A stretch of 64,000 nucleotides of DNA from Janthinobacterium lividum (GTDB taxonomy: Bacteria > Pseudomonadota > Gammaproteobacteria > Burkholderiales > Burkholderiaceae_D): NCBI RefSeq assembly GCF_011601275.1, contig NZ_JAAOLY010000005.1, positions 1-64,000 on the forward strand. The letters are read 5' to 3'. Below are positions 37,032 to 47,706 of the stretch, piece after piece. The notes under the pieces are model-generated. The model was given only the letters and a program-made list of their open reading frames with translations, was not told where the DNA came from and did not search any database. Numbering within the stretch: position 1 is the first letter of the stretch; each line of letters opens with the position of its first letter. A program made the position numbers and the translations under genes.

Positions 37032-37262
37032 ATGTCCGATATCATCGAATTGTTGCAATGGCCCGCCATGGCCGCTTCGCTGCTGGCGGCCTGGCTGGTG
37101 GGTTCACGCGCGGCCGCGCGGCGCCTGGCCGGCTTCTGGGTTTTCCTGTTCAGCAATGTGCTGTGGGTCTGCTGGGGCTGGCATGACGGGGCTTGGGCCT
37201 TGATCGCGCTGAACGTCTGCCTGGCCTTGACGAACGTGCGCGGCATCGTCAAAAACGAGTAA
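37032..37262 (+). CDS. Small two- to three-segment membrane protein
   Basis: The 76-residue protein starts at ATG 37032, which has GGAGG at five bases. Hydrophobic segments cover about residues 8-24 (LQWPAMAASLLAAWLVG) and 34-68 (AGFWVFLFSNVLWVCWGWHDGAWALIALNVCLAL), ending NVRGIVKNE. The pattern GF..FL.SN..W..WG....A..L...N is seen in small conserved membrane proteins of unknown role. It is divergent from vioA, and the FNR-type box upstream suggests expression under low oxygen (inference). Confidence 0.72.
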   Translation: MSDIIELLQWPAMAASLLAAWLVGSRAAARRLAGFWVFLFSNVLWVCWGWHDGAWALIALNVCLALTNVRGIVKNE

Positions 37263-37576
37263 GCGCGAGACGATTTGCTCAAATATATTTCTGTTTACAT
37301 ATTTGTTTCTATTGGTGCATACATGGCTTGCGGACCTGCTGCATCTATTTCCATGCGGAAAACCGCCATATTCTCCCGTCTGCTTCAGATATTTGCTGTC
37401 TTATATAAGATTCGACGCCATCGGATACACAAACAGCGGCAGGACAGTCTAAAATACGTGGTGGGCAAGCACGGCGTCACCGCCGGCACACTAGCCGTCC
37501 AAAGCAAGGCTAAACGTCCTGTGTTTGGAATGAAGAAAGTTAACCACCAGGCATCACCGCATACAAGGGAATGAAC
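37263..37576. other. Region upstream of icd
   Basis: About 310 bases contain no supported gene and presumably the icd promoter. An AT-rich stretch at 37273-37310 follows the small membrane gene directly. I could not identify a specific operator. Confidence 0.4.
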
Positions 37577-39808
<2,232 letters not shown>

Positions 39809-39854
39809 TACAGCCCTGACAGGCGGTAGGTCCTTTACTGCTGCCTGATAAAAA

Positions 39855-39888
39855 AACGCCGCCGGAAGCGATTCCGGCGGCGTTTTTC
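39855..39888 (+). terminator. Rho-independent terminator of icd
   Basis: Stem ACGCCGCCGGAA / TTCCGGCGGCGT with loop GCGA is followed by TTTT and preceded by a run of A, so it can end transcription from both sides (icd and the minus-strand DUF411 gene). Confidence 0.9.
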
Positions 39889-39903
39889 ATTTCTCTTCAG
39901 TGT

Positions 39904-40347
39904 TCATTTGTAGTGTTTGTAGACCTTGGTGCTGCCATTGCTCTTGACCAGCAAGACGTCATACGCATCCTTGCGCGGTCCTTCCATGCCTGGAGAGCCC
40001 ATCGGCATTGCCGGTACGGCCAGGCCTTTCGCCTTGGGTTTCTCGCGCAACAGTTGCTTGATCTCGCTGGCCGGTACATGGCCTTCGATGGCGTAGCCGT
40101 TGACGAGGCCCGTGTGGCAGGAACCGAGCGCGTCGGGAATGCCCGCCAGCTTGCGGTATTGCGCCGGCATCTCGACATTTTTCGCGCGCACCGTAAAACC
40201 GTTCGCTTCCAGGTGCTTGATCCATGCGGAACAGCAGCCGCACGAGGCGCTCTTGTAGACTTCAATGACGGGCAGGGCCGCCAAGGCGAACGTGGGCAGG
40301 CCCAGCATGGCGGCGAAGGCGCCGCGCACTAATAAATGGTTGATCAT
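39904..40347 (-). CDS. DUF411 exported metal-binding protein
   Basis: The 147-residue protein has a signal peptide (LLVRGAFAAMLGLPTFALA) and the DUF411 signature VYKSASCGCCSAWIKHLEANGF, with later GSCHTGLVNGYAIEGHVPA and GLAVPAMPMGSPGM. Family members bind copper or other soft metals through the CGCC and the Cys/His/Met positions and often sit in copper-resistance loci. Another small Cys-rich exported protein lies just upstream on the same strand, which supports a metal-related pair. Confidence 0.88.
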   Translation of the reverse strand: MINHLLVRGAFAAMLGLPTFALAALPVIEVYKSASCGCCSAWIKHLEANGFTVRAKNVEMPAQYRKLAGIPDALGSCHTGLVNGYAIEGHVPASEIKQLLREKPKAKGLAVPAMPMGSPGMEGPRKDAYDVLLVKSNGSTKVYKHYK

Positions 40348-40426
40348 GTGTTGCTTTCAGACGAAGTAGGTCTATCGTGGCCACTTGGGTGGCTTGCTTG
40401 GAACGTGCTTGGAACGTACTTGGAAT

Positions 40427-40792
40427 TTATGCGGAAAGCGGCCGCGGCGGCCGGTGCGGGCCGTCGGGAATGAATCCCGTCAGCAAGGCGGCATTGGCTA
40501 CGCCGGCGTGTTTCACACCGTCGAGGATGGCGGCAGGCAGGGTGGGACAGGGTGATATCAGCTCGCCCAGGCAAAAGCTGGAACAGGCGCCGCACGCGGG
40601 GTGCTTGGCAGGGGACTTGCTGTTTTCCGGCGTGCTGGCGCTGTCCGGCTGCGCATCGTGATGCTGGCAGGCCGCCATCATTTCGGCTGCAATTGGCGCA
40701 GCGCACGTCCGCATGGCGCCCGCAGCGGCCGCTTGCAGCGGCACCGCCGTGATCAACAGCAGGATCAGCCATGTTTTGAAGAGTCTCAGCAT
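40427..40792 (-). CDS. Small exported Cys/His-rich protein (DUF2946-like?)
   Basis: The 121-residue product starts at 40792 (MLRLFKTWLILLLITAVPLQAAAAG) or six codons earlier at 40810. After the signal peptide come MRTCAAPIAAEMMAACQHHD and KHPACGACSSFCLGELISP, a Cys/His/Met-rich pattern reminiscent of DUF2946 and copper-locus proteins. It lies 80 bases upstream of the DUF411 gene on the same strand and is possibly co-transcribed. Start site and family are uncertain. A TATACT hexamer at 40801-40806 (minus strand) may be part of the promoter. Confidence 0.62.
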   Translation of the reverse strand: MLRLFKTWLILLLITAVPLQAAAAGAMRTCAAPIAAEMMAACQHHDAQPDSASTPENSKSPAKHPACGACSSFCLGELISPCPTLPAAILDGVKHAGVANAALLTGFIPDGPHRPPRPLSA

Positions 40793-40840
40793 CGCGGGAA
40801 AGTATAGCATGGGGCACTGCCGTCAGGAGCCGGCGCCCCC

Positions 40841-42193
40841 TTAGCGCGAGGCGGCGGCCAGCAGCTTCGATGCGTACATGGCCCGGTCCGCATGGCGCAG
40901 CAGCAGTTGCATGGTATCGCCGTCTTCCGGATAGTGGGCCACGCCGATGCTGATGGCGATCTGCAATTGCTGTCCGTTGCCCAGGTGCAGCGGCGCGGCC
41001 AGGGCCGCGTGGATCTTTTGCTCGATCAGGTTGACGTCCACCGGTGTGACGTTGCTTTCCAGAAGCACGACAAATTCATCGCCGCCCATCCTGGCCAGGG
41101 TGTCGGTTTCGCGCATGCAATCGCGCAGGCGGCTCGCCACCGTTTGCAGCAGCAGGTCGCCACAGGCATGGCCATGGTCGTCGTTGACCCGCTTGAAGTT
41201 GTCGAGGTCCAAGAACAGCAGCGACAGCCGACCTTCCTGGCGGTGCGCGCGGGCGAAGGCCGTGTGCAGGCGGTCGTGGAACAGGCGGCGGTTTGGCAGG
41301 CGGGTCAGCTCGTCGTGCATGGCCATGAACTGCATTTGCGTCTGCAACTGCCGGCGCTCGATGGCGGTGGCAAGTTGCTTGGCGACAAATTGCAGCAAAT
41401 CCTTGTCTTGTTCCGTGCCGATGACGGCGTCCTGGCCGCCTTGCAAGGCCAGCACGCCGATGCTGCCCAGAGAGGAATACAGCGGCACGGCAAGCCAGCA
41501 CGAGGACAGGGCATCGGCCGCCATTTGCAGCGCAGGCGGCAGGCCGGCCAGTTGTCCCGCCTGCAGCAGCAGAGGCCGGCCGCTGCGCAGGACTTCGTCG
41601 CACAGCAGGCTGGCCAGCGATGACGTCGGCTGCGGCGCGCTGTCGTCGGCATGGCAGGTCATCGGAGGCTGGGCGCCGTGTTCGTCATGCAGCAGCAAGG
41701 TTAGGCTGCGTGCAGGCAAGTGTTCGCCGACGATGTGCTGGATGCGGTGCAGCAGGGCGGGCAAGTCTTGTGTCGCCTGCATGGCTTCGGAAATGGCGTA
41801 CAGCGCGGCCTGCTTTGCCTGCGCCTGTTTCAGCAGGGTAATGTCGCGCGCCACCGCCACGCGCAGTTGGTCGGCGGCAGACCAGCGGGCTGTCCACATG
41901 ATGTGCGCCAGGCTGCCATCCTTGCGCAGGTAGCGGTTTTCAAAATGCGTCTGCGCATGGCCATCCATGATGGCGCGCGCGGCGGCCAGGGTGCGGGCGC
42001 GGTCGGCGGGAGCGACGAGATCGATCATGAGCTTGCCGATCATTTCCTGCTGCGTGTAACCGAAGATGCGTTCGCACGCGGCGCTGACGAACACGAAGCA
42101 CCCGTCCACGTCGACCATGCACACGGCGTCGAGCAACAAGTCGGTAAAGCTGGCCAGCGGCGCGCGCAGAATCTTGTGTTCCATACGGTACAT
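40841..42193 (-). CDS. PAS-GAF-GGDEF diguanylate cyclase
   Basis: The product is about 450 residues. An N-terminal PAS domain (about 15-125; CMVDVDGCFVFVSAACERIFGY) with a PAC-like end is followed by a GAF domain (about 140-280), then a GGDEF domain (about 290-445). The active-site motif GGDEF is intact. An RETD inhibitory I-site lies exactly five residues before it, so product feedback by c-di-GMP is expected. No membrane segment is seen. Candidate starts are 42193 (GGGAA nine bases upstream) and 42220. It makes c-di-GMP in response to an unknown signal. Confidence 0.9.
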   Translation of the reverse strand: MYRMEHKILRAPLASFTDLLLDAVCMVDVDGCFVFVSAACERIFGYTQQEMIGKLMIDLVAPADRARTLAAARAIMDGHAQTHFENRYLRKDGSLAHIMWTARWSAADQLRVAVARDITLLKQAQAKQAALYAISEAMQATQDLPALLHRIQHIVGEHLPARSLTLLLHDEHGAQPPMTCHADDSAPQPTSSLASLLCDEVLRSGRPLLLQAGQLAGLPPALQMAADALSSCWLAVPLYSSLGSIGVLALQGGQDAVIGTEQDKDLLQFVAKQLATAIERRQLQTQMQFMAMHDELTRLPNRRLFHDRLHTAFARAHRQEGRLSLLFLDLDNFKRVNDDHGHACGDLLLQTVASRLRDCMRETDTLARMGGDEFVVLLESNVTPVDVNLIEQKIHAALAAPLHLGNGQQLQIAISIGVAHYPEDGDTMQLLLRHADRAMYASKLLAAASR

Positions 42194-42439
42194 TTTGAGA
42201 CATTCCCGGCAGTGAATCAACTTGTTGCGGGGAGGCTGGGCTATCTGTATGAAAATGTTTCATTTCCCCGACACTCATGCTTTGCTGTTTCTTGCCGTTA
42301 ATGCAGTATTGCCATGCAGTACTTGCCACCACGCCAGATAACGTGACGCAAGGCTTGCCTGGCGCCAGGTGATTGCAAAAAAATAACCATATCGAACTTT
42401 TATGATACCCCTTCTCGCCACTTGCAAGGTTACAGCGCC

Positions 42440-44062
42440 ATGACCTCCATTTCTCCACTTTCAAGCTGGAATAGCGCCCCGTCGCGGGCCTCGGCCACTC
42501 CGTCTAACCGAGCGGAGACGGCGTCATCATCGCCCGCATCCACCTCGTCTTCCATCGTTGCTCTCAGCCCGGAGAGCGTGAACGGAAGTATCCCGGCAGC
42601 GTTCGAGAAACCGCCGATGGTTTGGGAAAGCGCGACGCGCGACAAGGTCAGCGAAGCGATGACAAAGAGTTTTTCTGCGTATGCGTTTGGCGGCCGCTTC
42701 AGCGGCCTGGGCGCGGCCATGCTGGGACAGGCCAAGCTCGGTAACTACAATTTCTCGCAGGCGATGCGGCAGCCGCCGCCCAGCACCACGCCGAATATCT
42801 ATGGCGCATCCGGCATCGCTCCCGGCAGCCTGCATGGCAATGGCGAAGACAGGGTGTCCCTGAGCATCACGACCAAGAGCGGCGTGGAAGTCAAGCTGTC
42901 ACTCGACAGTCAGGGCGACGGCCTGGCCGTGAACATGACGACCAGCGGCGACCTCAGCGACGCAGAGGCCAGCGCGCTGGGCGATCTGGCGAAGGGTTTC
43001 CAGGAAGCCATCGACGGCATGGGGCAGAGTACGCCGAAAATCAAGCTGGAAGGCTTGATGCAGTTCGACCAGCAAGTGCTCGAGTCGGTGAAGCTGCATG
43101 CGGAAGTCAAGGTGCGCGGCGAGCCGGAAAGTATTCAAACCCTGGATTTCCAGGCCGATGGCGCGCAGCGCAAGGTCAGCTTCAGCGGCGTGGCCGGCAG
43201 CCTGGACCTGAAGGTCGACGCCAGCCAACTCAACACCTTGGGCAGCAAGGAGCGGCAAGCCAAGGCGCTGGGCAGCTATATGCAGCAATTCGACCAGGCG
43301 GCGTCGCGCGGCCATGGCGACGCGGGCCTGGTGGCCATGCTCAAGGATAGCTTCACGGCCTTGCACAGCAACGCCGCCGCGCCGCAAGCGGCCACGGATG
43401 CTCCCGAGACGGGCAAGTGGCGTCTGGCGGCCGAAGACAAGTCCATCCTGACGGGGCTGGCCGATTTCAGCGCTTCCGTGTCGCAAGCCGTGAAATTCAG
43501 CAATCCCATGCGCAGTGCGGAAAAGGATGGCTTCAATTATGAAGTGTCGCAGAAGACATCGCAGACTGGCGCCAGCCAGGACGCGCGGTCGGTCAGGCAA
43601 CAGCAGCAATCGAAGCTGAGCGCCAGCTTCCATCAGACGCTCGTCCCCGGCGTGCCGCTGCGCCTGATGGACAATACGGAATCGCAGAACTATACCTATC
43701 ACCAGATCGAGGATACGGCCAGCAGCGATGCGCAAGTGGCTTACAAGGATGGCAAGATGGTGAAGGCGAGCTTGCGGCAGGAAGGCAGCCAGTCCGAGCA
43801 TGTCATGAAGTATTTCCTGGGCAAGCTGGAATCGGACAAGACCACGCCGGGCAATTATTCCGTGCTGCGCGACTTGCTGCCGGTGCTGGGGCCGTATAAG
43901 ACGGGAGAAAAGGATATGACGTCCGAAGAGCGTATGGAGCAGCGCAAGCAGGCGCTGCTGACCTTGAGCGACGACGTGCTGCTGCAATCATATGCGGGCA
44001 AGACCATCAGTCTGTGGCAAGCCGATGTGCTGCCGGACGAGGGCGGGGCCGCCGCCGCTTAG
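42440..44062 (+). CDS. Conserved-looking unknown protein, about 540 residues
   Basis: The ATG at 42440 has AAGG ten bases upstream. The N-terminal 60 residues are Ser/Thr/Pro-rich and low in complexity (SSPASTSSSIVALSPES), like a flexible or secretion-signal region. The middle contains beta-rich segments (DRVSLSITTKSGVEVKLSLDSQGDGL) and the C-terminal third is mixed (KSSF-type LSASFHQTLVPGVPLRLMDNTESQNYTYHQIED). No signal peptide, membrane segment or catalytic motif is recognised. It stands alone, divergent from the cyclase gene, and is followed by a terminator. I do not recognise the family. Confidence 0.75.
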   Translation: MTSISPLSSWNSAPSRASATPSNRAETASSSPASTSSSIVALSPESVNGSIPAAFEKPPMVWESATRDKVSEAMTKSFSAYAFGGRFSGLGAAMLGQAKLGNYNFSQAMRQPPPSTTPNIYGASGIAPGSLHGNGEDRVSLSITTKSGVEVKLSLDSQGDGLAVNMTTSGDLSDAEASALGDLAKGFQEAIDGMGQSTPKIKLEGLMQFDQQVLESVKLHAEVKVRGEPESIQTLDFQADGAQRKVSFSGVAGSLDLKVDASQLNTLGSKERQAKALGSYMQQFDQAASRGHGDAGLVAMLKDSFTALHSNAAAPQAATDAPETGKWRLAAEDKSILTGLADFSASVSQAVKFSNPMRSAEKDGFNYEVSQKTSQTGASQDARSVRQQQQSKLSASFHQTLVPGVPLRLMDNTESQNYTYHQIEDTASSDAQVAYKDGKMVKASLRQEGSQSEHVMKYFLGKLESDKTTPGNYSVLRDLLPVLGPYKTGEKDMTSEERMEQRKQALLTLSDDVLLQSYAGKTISLWQADVLPDEGGAAAA

Positions 44063-44081
44063 ATACGACAGCGCCCAATGC

Positions 44082-44112
44082 AAAAAGCCCGTCTGCGAAG
44101 ACGGGCTTTTTG
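44082..44112 (+). terminator. Bidirectional rho-independent terminator
   Basis: AAAAAGCCCGTCT / AGACGGGCTTTTT with a four-base loop lies between two convergent genes and can stop both. Confidence 0.92.
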
Positions 44113-44140
44113 TTTGCTGATTGATTAATACAGCGCAAGC

Positions 44141-45505
44141 CTATGCCTTGGCCTTGTTTTGCTTGATCCAGTAGCCGATGCCCAGCGCGGCGAGCCACAC
44201 GGGAATCAGGTAGACGGAGATGCGCAGGCCCGGCGTCAGGTACATGATCACCAGGATGCCAGCCAGGAAGACCAGGCACAGGTAGTTGGTGAACGGGTAG
44301 CCCAGGCTCTGGAACAGGGTCGTCTTGCCCTCGGCCTTCTTCTGCGCGCGGAAGCGCAAATGAATCCAGCTGATCATGGCCCAGTTGATGATGAGCGCCG
44401 AGACCACCAGGCCCATCAGCACTTCGAACGCTTCGCCCGGCATGAAGTAATTGACCACCACGCAGGCGCCCGTGGCCAGGGCCGACACGCCCAGCGCCGC
44501 CAGCGGCACGCCGCGGCGGTTCAGGCGCAGCAGCGCACGCGGCGCATTGCCTTGCTTGGCCAGACCGAACAGCATGCGCGTGTTGCAGTACACGCCGCTG
44601 TTGTACACGGACAGGGCGGCCGTCAGCACCACCACGTTCAGGGCCGTGGCCACCAGGTTGCTGTCGAGCGCATGGAAGATCAGCACAAACGGGCTGCCGC
44701 CGGTGACGACGTTTTGCCATGGGTACAGCGACAGCAAAATGCCCAGCGCGCCGATATAGAAAATCAGGATGCGGTAGATGGCCTGGTTGGTGGCGCGCGG
44801 GATCGTCGTGCTCGGGTCATCCGCCTCGGCCGCCGTGATGCCGACCAGTTCCAGGCCGCCGAACGAGAACATGATGACGGCCATGGCCATCACCAGGCCC
44901 TGCCAGCCATTCGGGAAGAAGCCGCCGTGCTGCCACAGGTTGGCCACCGACGCTTGCGGGCCCGCGTCGCCGGAGGCCAGCAGGTACGCGCCGAAGACGA
45001 TCATGCCGATGATGGCGACCACCTTGATGATGGCGAACCAGAATTCCATCTCGCCAAACGCCTTCACATTGAGCAGGCTGATGGCGTTGATGGCGCAAAA
45101 GAAGACCAGGGCCGAGACCCAGGTGGGCACGCCCGGCCACCAGTATTGCACGTAGATGCCGACGGCCGTCAGTTCGGCCATGCTGACGAGCACATACAGT
45201 ACCCAGTAATTCCAGCCCGACAAAAAGCCGGGCAGGTGGCCGCAGTATTTGTCGGCGAAATAGCTGAACGAACCGGCGACGGGTTCGTCGACCACCATCT
45301 CGCCCAGCTGGCGCATGATCAAAAATGCGATGACGCCGGCGATGCCGTAGCCCAGCAGCACCGAAGGGCCGGCCATCTTGATGGTTTGCGCGATGCCTAG
45401 AAACAGGCCGGTGCCGATGGCGCCGCCCAGGGCGATGAGCTGGATGTGGCGGCTTTTCAGGCCGCGTTTGAGCTCTTGTGGTTCGGTAATCCCGACTGCC
45501 GTCAT
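44141..45505 (-). CDS. AroP/PheP-type aromatic amino-acid permease
   Basis: The 454-residue APC-family transporter has twelve membrane segments. It begins MTAVGITEPQELKRGLKSRHIQLIALGGAIGTGLFLG, with AGGAT seven bases before ATG 45505. The signature GAIGTGLFLG and the block FSYFADKYCGHLPGFLSGWNYWVLYVLVSMAELTAVGIY closely follow E. coli PheP/AroP, so phenylalanine, tyrosine or tryptophan uptake by proton symport is likely. Tryptophan is the violacein precursor, a plausible but unproven link. The frame stays open far upstream, but the conserved start and ribosome-binding site fix the N-terminus. Confidence 0.9.
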   Translation of the reverse strand: MTAVGITEPQELKRGLKSRHIQLIALGGAIGTGLFLGIAQTIKMAGPSVLLGYGIAGVIAFLIMRQLGEMVVDEPVAGSFSYFADKYCGHLPGFLSGWNYWVLYVLVSMAELTAVGIYVQYWWPGVPTWVSALVFFCAINAISLLNVKAFGEMEFWFAIIKVVAIIGMIVFGAYLLASGDAGPQASVANLWQHGGFFPNGWQGLVMAMAVIMFSFGGLELVGITAAEADDPSTTIPRATNQAIYRILIFYIGALGILLSLYPWQNVVTGGSPFVLIFHALDSNLVATALNVVVLTAALSVYNSGVYCNTRMLFGLAKQGNAPRALLRLNRRGVPLAALGVSALATGACVVVNYFMPGEAFEVLMGLVVSALIINWAMISWIHLRFRAQKKAEGKTTLFQSLGYPFTNYLCLVFLAGILVIMYLTPGLRISVYLIPVWLAALGIGYWIKQNKAKA

Positions 45506-45645
45506 ATGTTTTATCCTGTTTTTTACGGGGCTGAGGTCGCTGATTCTAAAGCATGGACGGGCAAAGCAGGAGCGAAATGCATGTTGCACTGCGGAGGCGC
45601 AAGAAAAGCCCCGCATCTTCGCCGAACGGTGCGCAAAACGGCAGC

Positions 45646-46101
45646 CTAAACGCCTGCGTCCTGCGCACCGGCCGCGACGATGGCCGGCTCGTACACGGCC
45701 AAAAACTCGGGCGGCAGGCGGCGCGCGCGGCCGCTGCTCAATTCGATGCAGATCAAGTCCCAGCGTCCGCGCACGACGGTGGCGCCGTCGCTGTCGCGGA
45801 CCAGCTGGAAGCGCCGCTCCATGCTGGAGCGACCGTCGCTGGCGCACAGCCAGGTGGCCAGGGTCAGCGCTTCGCCAGCCCGCGTCGGCAGCAGGTAATC
45901 GTATTCGCCGCGGCGTATCGCCATGGCTCGGTCCAGGCGCCGGTAATCGTCCAGGTCCAGCCCCAGGGTGGCCGAATGGTGCCAGGCGATATGCTCGCAC
46001 CAGCGCACGTAGACGGCGTTGTTGGTGTGCTGCAAGCCGTCGATGTCGCCCGGTTCCGGCGTGACGGGCAGGGTGTGGGCGTGCGGATAATCCCAGTTCA
46101 A
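45646..46101 (-). CDS. 4HBT-type acyl-CoA thioesterase
   Basis: The gene starts at TTG 46101 behind AAAGGAG, giving 151 residues. The hot-dog fold pattern GDIDGLQHTNNAVYVRWCEHIAWHHS contains the Asp and His-Thr-Asn of the 4-hydroxybenzoyl-CoA thioesterase family. It hydrolyses an acyl-CoA; the substrate is unknown. It is divergent from the GntR-type regulator, and the 135-base gap holds a palindromic operator candidate. The frame continues upstream to 46212, but that extension overlaps the operator and has no ribosome-binding site. Confidence 0.82.
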   Translation of the reverse strand: MNWDYPHAHTLPVTPEPGDIDGLQHTNNAVYVRWCEHIAWHHSATLGLDLDDYRRLDRAMAIRRGEYDYLLPTRAGEALTLATWLCASDGRSSMERRFQLVRDSDGATVVRGRWDLICIELSSGRARRLPPEFLAVYEPAIVAAGAQDAGV

Positions 46102-46199
46102 GTGTGCTCCTTTCGATACGGTGGCGGCTGATTGTACGTGCTTGCGCTGCGTCCTGTCTGCGACGCACGCATGGAAAAACACTGTTTTATCCCTTGATG

Positions 46200-46213
46200 T
46201 ATGATGCATCATA
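46200..46213 (+). promoter_or_regulatory. Perfect 14-bp palindrome, GntR operator candidate
   Basis: TATGATGCATCATA is its own reverse complement. It lies 24 bases before the ATG of the GntR-family regulator and 99 bases before the divergent thioesterase start. GntR/FCD regulators bind palindromes of this size in their own promoters, so autoregulation is likely. Confidence 0.6.
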
Positions 46214-46236
46214 TTTTACTGAGCGTGAAAATACCT

Positions 46237-46962
46237 ATGAACCATCCCCTGGACAGCCTGGTGCACGTCAATCTGGGCAAGTCCGTGTATGCGATGCTGC
46301 GCGAGGCGCTGGCGGCCGGGCGCTTCCAGCCGAATGACCGGCTGCGCATCCGCGAGCTGGCGCTGCAGCTGGGCACGAGCGTGACGCCCGTGCGCGACGC
46401 CATGCTGCAGCTGGTGCAGGAAGAGGCACTGGTGCTGCGCTCGCCGCGCGACTTCCGCGTGCCCGTGCTGAGCGTGGCGCGCTACCTGGAAATCCGCGCG
46501 CTGCGCCTGGAACTGGAAGGCTTGGGCGCGTTTGAAGCGGCGCAGCGCATCGACGACGCCACCCTGGCCGACCTCGAGCGCCTGCTGCAGGCGAACGAAG
46601 AAGCCATCGCGCGCCACGACCTGGCGGCGGCACTGCAATGCAACCAGGCGTTTCACTTGGGCCTGGCGCAGGCGGCCGGCATGCCGACATTGAAACGCTT
46701 CGTCGACCATCTGTGGATGCAGACGGCGCCGCTGATTGCCGCCGGCTATGCCAGCTTTTCGCCCGACATGCGGGTGGGCCACCACCACGCCATCATCAGC
46801 GCGCTGCGCCAGCGCGACGGCGCGGCCGCGCGGCGCGCCATCGAACAGGACATCCTCGACGGCGGAGCGCAGATGCTCGCGTATGTGATGCGCCAGGAGC
46901 GCATGCACGCCGGTGGAACACAGAAAGAAAAGGACGAGGAAAAACATGACGCACAAGACTGA
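46237..46962 (+). CDS. GntR-family (FCD) transcriptional regulator
   Basis: The 241-residue protein starts at ATG 46237. A winged helix-turn-helix (about 15-75; GRFQPNDRLRIRELALQLGTSVTPVRDAMLQL) is followed by an FCD ligand domain (about 85-225) with metal-ligand positions including Asp and His (QCNQAFHLGLAQAAG; GHHHAIISAL). Such regulators control small-acid or amino-acid catabolism. It leads an operon with an SDR dehydrogenase (17-base overlap) and a racemase, suggesting control of that pathway. Confidence 0.9.
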   Translation: MNHPLDSLVHVNLGKSVYAMLREALAAGRFQPNDRLRIRELALQLGTSVTPVRDAMLQLVQEEALVLRSPRDFRVPVLSVARYLEIRALRLELEGLGAFEAAQRIDDATLADLERLLQANEEAIARHDLAAALQCNQAFHLGLAQAAGMPTLKRFVDHLWMQTAPLIAAGYASFSPDMRVGHHHAIISALRQRDGAAARRAIEQDILDGGAQMLAYVMRQERMHAGGTQKEKDEEKHDAQD

Positions 46963-47692
46963 ACAGAAAACCGCCATCGTCACGGGCGCCAGCCGCGGCA
47001 TCGGCCATGCGGTGGCCGAGCGCTTCCGCAGCCTGGGCTGGAGGGTCATCACCGTTTCGCGCAGCCCGATTCCAGGCGGCTGCCCGCGCAGCCAGGAGCA
47101 CAACACGCATGTGTGCATGGATTTGTCGGACCTGAGCCAGATCGGGCAGATGGTCGATACCCTGCGTCCCATGCTGGGCGACTCGAAACTGCACGCGCTG
47201 GTGAACAATGCGGGCGTGTCGCCGAAGGGGCCGGGCGGCTCGCGCGTCAATTCGCTGACCACCGACATGCAGACGTGGCAGGAAATGTACAACACGAATT
47301 TCTTCGCGCCGCTGGCGCTCACGCGCGGCTTTGCGCAGGAATTGTCGAACGCGCATGGCGCCGTCGTGAACTTGTGCTCGATCGCCGGCTACCGCGTGCA
47401 CCCGTTTGCCGGTTCCGCCTACGCCAGTTCGAAGGCGGCGCTGGCGTCGCTGACGCGCGAAATGGCGAATGACATGGCACCGCTGAACGTGCGCGTGAAC
47501 GCCATCGCACCGGGCGAGATCGACACGGCCATCCTGTCGCCGGGCACCTCGCACATCGTCGACACGCAAATCCCGTTGCGCCGCCTGGGCACGACGGCCG
47601 AAGTAGCGGATTTAGTGGAGTTCCTGTGCAGCGAGCGCGCCTCGTACATCACGGGCGCGGAAATTCCCATCGACGGCGGCCAGCGCATTTAA
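46946..47692 (+). CDS. Short-chain dehydrogenase/reductase
   Basis: The 248-residue SDR starts at ATG 46946 with GAGGA upstream. Motifs: TGASRGIG (cofactor), NNAG, catalytic Ser in LCSIAGYR, YASSK (Tyr-x3-Lys) and a PG motif NAIAPGEIDT. Basic residues following the Gly motif are modest, so NAD versus NADP preference is not obvious. It overlaps the regulator gene and is followed 14 bases later by the racemase gene. The substrate is unknown. Confidence 0.9.
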   Translation: MTHKTEQKTAIVTGASRGIGHAVAERFRSLGWRVITVSRSPIPGGCPRSQEHNTHVCMDLSDLSQIGQMVDTLRPMLGDSKLHALVNNAGVSPKGPGGSRVNSLTTDMQTWQEMYNTNFFAPLALTRGFAQELSNAHGAVVNLCSIAGYRVHPFAGSAYASSKAALASLTREMANDMAPLNVRVNAIAPGEIDTAILSPGTSHIVDTQIPLRRLGTTAEVADLVEFLCSERASYITGAEIPIDGGQRI

Positions 47693-47706
47693 GGAGGAGG
47701 AAGAGC

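Noticed and set aside
45506..46168. Upstream in-frame extension of the aromatic permease
   Set aside because: The frame is open but overlaps the thioesterase gene; the permease has a conserved start with good ribosome-binding site at 45505.
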